From contig PCAI01000043.1 of NCBI GenBank assembly GCA_002731195.1, positions 1 through 7,670 of the forward strand: a DNA stretch of 7,670 bases, read 5' to 3'. The translations under genes were made by a program, and so were the position numbers. The notes below the pieces were generated by a model. It ran no database searches. It saw only the letters and a program-made list of their open reading frames with translations, and was not told the DNA's origin. Shown piece after piece: positions 4,574 to 7,670 of this stretch. Each line of letters begins with the position of its first letter. The stretch's first letter is position 1. Source of the stretch: Methanobacteriota archaeon. GTDB taxonomy: Archaea > Thermoplasmatota > Poseidoniia > Poseidoniales > Thalassarchaeaceae.

Positions 4574-6355
4574 TTATTTGATATTGAATATCTTGTCTGC
4601 ATTTGGAGGAGTATTAATTCCTGATGAAGAAAACAATTCGGCAACAGATTGGAAAGAGAAATTCTTATCTCTAAATTTCTTGGCCCTATTACTAACTATT
4701 CTCCATGCTCCCTTATTTCCAATCCCTGGTACTGCAGAAAATTGATTTTCAGTGGCTTCATTAATGTTTAGATTTACTTCTACGCCAGAAATACTACGCA
4801 TTCCGTGTCCAGTCACTAGGATATCAGATTCTGTCTCAAGAGGTATTTGATAGGGAACTCCAATAAGTATTGGATAGGCCCCTATTTGGCGTCCAAATGT
4901 CAACCCAGATTTGCCATATATCGAAACATCATGGTGTTTACTATTTGTTACTTGCTTAGGATCTCGTATCCGGTCACCATGCGACTCCCACCATACTCTT
5001 TTCAATATTGAACCTAGTGGGAACATTTCTTGTAAAAGTGGCTTATCTATCTCATTACGTACTTTTTGTTTAAAATCATTAAACAACTCACTTGGGATTT
5101 CCTGAAATCCAAGGCCTTCTACTTGCCTAATGTTAATCCTACGAATCCATAATTTCTTGGAGCGTAATTGTTTTAGAAGATTAAGATTCATTTGATATGT
5201 AGATTCAGTTTCTCCATTTAGTCCTGCTATAAAGTTCAAGCCAGGCAACAACTTTGGAAGGCCGCGTGGACCTCTTTCTCTTCCGAACTCGTTGATATGC
5301 CGAATCGCTGTGAATAATTGTTCTGGATTACAATTGAGCCAATTCATGCTATGCACATTTGGATCAGCAGATTCCAAACCAAAAGACAAAACTGCCCCAT
5401 CAGAGAGATGTTCTACCATTCCTTTAGTTATCTCTGAAGATATTTCCAAATTTTCAGCAATAATAGAAGGATTGGCATTATCTACATGTAATATTTCAAG
5501 TCCCTCATTATTCCTTAATTCAGATAAGATATTTAGAATTGGACCTGGATTAGGTATTGGATATTCCATATCCTTTACTCCTTCAGCCCGATACGTGTAA
5601 ATATCTGTGGCGCCACCTAGTCTTACATTTCTAACTCCTGATTCTATTGCAGAATTTATCTCATTCAGTATGTCTTTCTCCTCTCTCCAAATTGGCATAC
5701 CCTTCTTTGGTTCAATGCAAAATTTACATCCTCTTTTGAAACGTACACAACCCTGGTATAACTCTACTTCATAAGTCAAAGGACCATTTCTACCATCTTC
5801 TGTAAATAAATCAGGATGGTGAATGACGGATTTGGAAGAAGAACCATGATAAGCCCAGTCAGACCATTGTTCAGCAGTACGTTTCTTATTTTTCCAAGTA
5901 TTGGTTGAGAGGAAATGATTCAGTGAAGCATCCGTATCTTGTACAGTACAGAATAAATTATTACGTAGAGGAGTCCATCCATCATATCTCCAGTGTCGTA
6001 TTGCCCATCCTCCACAAAGTACTGGTTGATCACTGGGAAAAATAGACAAAAATTGATCTAGTTCACGTCTGCTTATTGGCGTCCCTCTGATGTATTTTCC
6101 TGGAACTATTGCACCTGCTAGAATCACAGCACCATCTAATTCAGATAGTTCTTTTTTCAATTTCATTCGACCATTTTGATCTGATAATTTATGCTTATGA
6201 TGTATTCTCCATTGATCAATTGTCATATAGGTATATGTAATTCCCCTAGATTCTAAAACACCACAAATATATCTTATATGAAACCCCAAGTAATTAGGGA
6301 CTCCAAAGGCAGCAGGTTCATCTTCATAGCCATCTATTACTAACCAACCCTCCAT
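4574..6355 (-). CDS. Radical SAM protein with C-terminal helix-hairpin-helix (COG1031-like)
   Basis: A 593-residue protein resembling the archaeal radical SAM/HhH family of unknown reaction. Residues 1-180 form an N-terminal domain reminiscent of cobalamin-binding-type folds (WLVIDGYEDEPAAFG; LCGGWAIRHW at 113-122). The cluster motif YQGCVRFKRGCKFC places Cys203, Cys210 and Cys213 in a CX6CX2C spacing, not the classic CX3CX2C; the aromatic residue before the last Cys is kept. GGATDIY (247-253), SFGLESAD (324-331) and PGLNFIAGLNGET (371-383) fit the following strands of a radical SAM barrel. Residues 528-580 are a ComEA-like helix-hairpin-helix (LNINEATENQF, VPGIGNKGA), suggesting nucleic-acid binding. 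The gene lies 51 bases after the Csl4-RRM gene on the same strand, probably in one operon. An RNA or tRNA substrate is plausible but unproven. No close ribosome-binding site is seen at the ATG. Confidence 0.9.
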   Translation of the reverse strand: MEGWLVIDGYEDEPAAFGVPNYLGFHIRYICGVLESRGITYTYMTIDQWRIHHKHKLSDQNGRMKLKKELSELDGAVILAGAIVPGKYIRGTPISRRELDQFLSIFPSDQPVLCGGWAIRHWRYDGWTPLRNNLFCTVQDTDASLNHFLSTNTWKNKKRTAEQWSDWAYHGSSSKSVIHHPDLFTEDGRNGPLTYEVELYQGCVRFKRGCKFCIEPKKGMPIWREEKDILNEINSAIESGVRNVRLGGATDIYTYRAEGVKDMEYPIPNPGPILNILSELRNNEGLEILHVDNANPSIIAENLEISSEITKGMVEHLSDGAVLSFGLESADPNVHSMNWLNCNPEQLFTAIRHINEFGRERGPRGLPKLLPGLNFIAGLNGETESTYQMNLNLLKQLRSKKLWIRRINIRQVEGLGFQEIPSELFNDFKQKVRNEIDKPLLQEMFPLGSILKRVWWESHGDRIRDPKQVTNSKHHDVSIYGKSGLTFGRQIGAYPILIGVPYQIPLETESDILVTGHGMRSISGVEVNLNINEATENQFSAVPGIGNKGAWRIVSNRAKKFRDKNFSFQSVAELFSSSGINTPPNADKIFNIK

Positions 6356-6406
6356 AAGTAATCAGAACCTTCGAATCGGGTTAAGGACTTCACGTCTTCG
6401 CAATAA

Positions 6407-7660
6407 TTACTTCCTGTTACGATTTTTACGATTTCTAGAAGAATCTTGTCTAGATTCTTGAATGGACATTTTTCGGCCATTTAATTCCTTATTTTTTAAT
6501 TCCGAAATAGCCTTTTTACCCTCCTTAACATTCTCAAATGTTACAAAGGCAAAGCCTTTTGATTTGCCTGTTTCTCTATCTGATGCTATATGTAAATCTT
6601 TTAATTTTCCAAATGGTGAGAATACTGTTCTTAATTCATCTTCAGTCACCTCGTAATCCAAACTGGCTACAAATAGTTTAATTCCTGCCGCCTCGGATGC
6701 TTTTGATCTAGCTTTCATTAGGATTTCACGTTCTTTTGATAGTTCATCCTTTGATGCTTTACCATCTTTTACCTTAGACATGCAATCTCTGCAACGAATT
6801 GGTTTTCCAGGTGTTGGGACGAATGGTACGTCTGTTTTTACTCCACATAAAGTACAATTTGTAGGATGCATTGTCCTCTGTGGGCGATTATTAGAAAAGT
6901 TGTCCCTTTTTGCCCTGGATATTTCAGGTTTTATGTGTACACTCCCACGACGGAAATCTGCCATAGGAGAAAGATATGGACGTGCCCCATCATGCCCGAG
7001 CATTGAATCGGCTGCTGGCGACCATCTCTCTCCTGGTCTATTCAAAAGATTAATTTCATCGTTATTTATTGAAGTGAAGCCGTTACCAAAGTCAGAAGAA
7101 AGGACCCTATATCCAGTATAGTCGCACCTATTGCATGTGACATTGAAATCGGGCCTCCTATCACTAGTTTCCAGGTCTAGACCACAGGCAGGGCAAAGAG
7201 CATGCAAAACTCCTAAACTAATATCTCCTTTTGTTGATGCTTTAAGTATTGGATCTGAACCAATAATCTTAGCCCTAATGATATCTCGGATTCTCATTGT
7301 ATCTCCTGCAGAAGGAATGAAGCGATCGACTAGTTCTGTGATGTATATATCTGCAAATTGGTACAAAGCAGGTACATCTCTGTGACCTGAGTCTGTGTCT
7401 TCTATGTGCAAAATCTTTATTTCTGCAGTTTTGGCATTCAAGCGGTTTACTTGGCCAATAAATACGTCTCCAATATTTGGAATATTCACTTGTGGTCTGT
7501 CTGAAATTAAATTAATAATACCATCATTGATTTCTAGCATTCCGGAAAAAGATGCGATAACTCCATTTTTTCCTTCATGTAATCCATCTCCAACTTCAAC
7601 TCCTTCTGGAACCATGATAGGTGTCCCAGGAGAAACGAAGTCACCGGCACTGGCAAGCAT
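6407..7660 (-). CDS. csl4: Exosome subunit Csl4 fused to a second zinc ribbon and an RRM
   Basis: Csl4 forms part of the RNA-binding cap of the archaeal exosome, which degrades and tails RNA in the cytosol. In this 417-residue protein the first 185 residues are a normal Csl4. There is an N-terminal domain (about 1-55, including the GDFVSPGTP block), an S1 domain (about 60-145) and a zinc ribbon with Cys156, Cys159, Cys176 and Cys179. A polar linker follows, then CX2C-X17-CX2C (Cys269, Cys272, Cys290, Cys293) around VPFVPTPGKP, then an RRM at about 327-402. RNP2 is KLFVASL (328-334) and RNP1 is KGFAFVTF (368-375). The tail is Arg/Lys/Asn-rich. No frameshift or internal stop separates the parts. 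The ATG at 7660 fits the family start, but the frame is open to the right edge, so a start outside cannot be excluded. The radical SAM gene follows in the same direction. Confidence 0.93.
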   Translation of the reverse strand: MLASAGDFVSPGTPIMVPEGVEVGDGLHEGKNGVIASFSGMLEINDGIINLISDRPQVNIPNIGDVFIGQVNRLNAKTAEIKILHIEDTDSGHRDVPALYQFADIYITELVDRFIPSAGDTMRIRDIIRAKIIGSDPILKASTKGDISLGVLHALCPACGLDLETSDRRPDFNVTCNRCDYTGYRVLSSDFGNGFTSINNDEINLLNRPGERWSPAADSMLGHDGARPYLSPMADFRRGSVHIKPEISRAKRDNFSNNRPQRTMHPTNCTLCGVKTDVPFVPTPGKPIRCRDCMSKVKDGKASKDELSKEREILMKARSKASEAAGIKLFVASLDYEVTEDELRTVFSPFGKLKDLHIASDRETGKSKGFAFVTFENVKEGKKAISELKNKELNGRKMSIQESRQDSSRNRKNRNRK

Positions 7661-7670
7661 GATGCTGGGC

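Noticed and set aside
5292..5600. Plus-strand open frames inside the radical SAM gene, and similar ones at 6780-7385 inside Csl4-RRM
   Set aside because: The minus-strand genes carry the conserved motifs in these segments, so the plus-strand frames are shadows.
6356..6406. TTCGAA-containing sequence with short inverted repeats, checked as a possible tRNA or small RNA
   Set aside because: No acceptor, D-arm or anticodon-arm pairing could be built; it is a short intergenic spacer.
1..7670. CRISPR arrays, insertion sequences, integrase sites, rRNA and tRNA genes
   Set aside because: No regularly spaced repeats, transposase motifs, terminal inverted repeats or recognisable structural RNAs were seen on either strand.

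Overview
The window looks like chromosomal DNA from an archaeon. It carries archaeal/eukaryal-type ribosomal proteins (L37e, L44e, S27e), initiation factor aIF2-alpha, the H/ACA protein Nop10, a PAC2-family proteasome chaperone and the exosome cap subunit Csl4. The DNA is mostly AT-rich. The protein styles suggest a mesophilic, probably marine euryarchaeon of the Thermoplasmatota (Marine Group II/III-like). That lineage call is an inference from family resemblance; no 16S rRNA is present.

Layout. Positions 1-446 (minus strand) hold the start of purF, running off the left edge, preceded by an intact L37e gene. This stretch is about 50% GC in the first 240 bases. Positions 523-1426 (minus) hold two overlapping small membrane-protein genes of unknown function in very AT-rich DNA (23-33% GC in the stretch sampled). 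A short divergent promoter region (1427-1532) contains a TATA-like box and a perfect 7-bp inverted repeat. From there a tight plus-strand operon runs to 4573: L44e, S27e, aIF2-alpha, Nop10, PAC2 protein, dipeptidase E. Facing it, with stop codons directly abutting, is a minus-strand pair reaching the right edge: a Csl4-zinc ribbon-RRM fusion (7660-6407), then a large radical SAM protein with a C-terminal helix-hairpin-helix (6355-4574).

How it fits together. The plus operon is the classic archaeal translation cluster (60S and 40S proteins, initiator-tRNA factor, rRNA pseudouridylation protein) ending in a protein whose last residues form a proteasome-docking HbYX motif. A dipeptidase gene is appended to it. 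The minus pair joins RNA decay with an uncharacterised radical SAM enzyme. The most unusual items are the Csl4-RRM fusion, the CX6CX2C cluster of the radical SAM protein, an L44e that has lost three of its four zinc cysteines, and a purF that stops resembling its family after about 34 codons.
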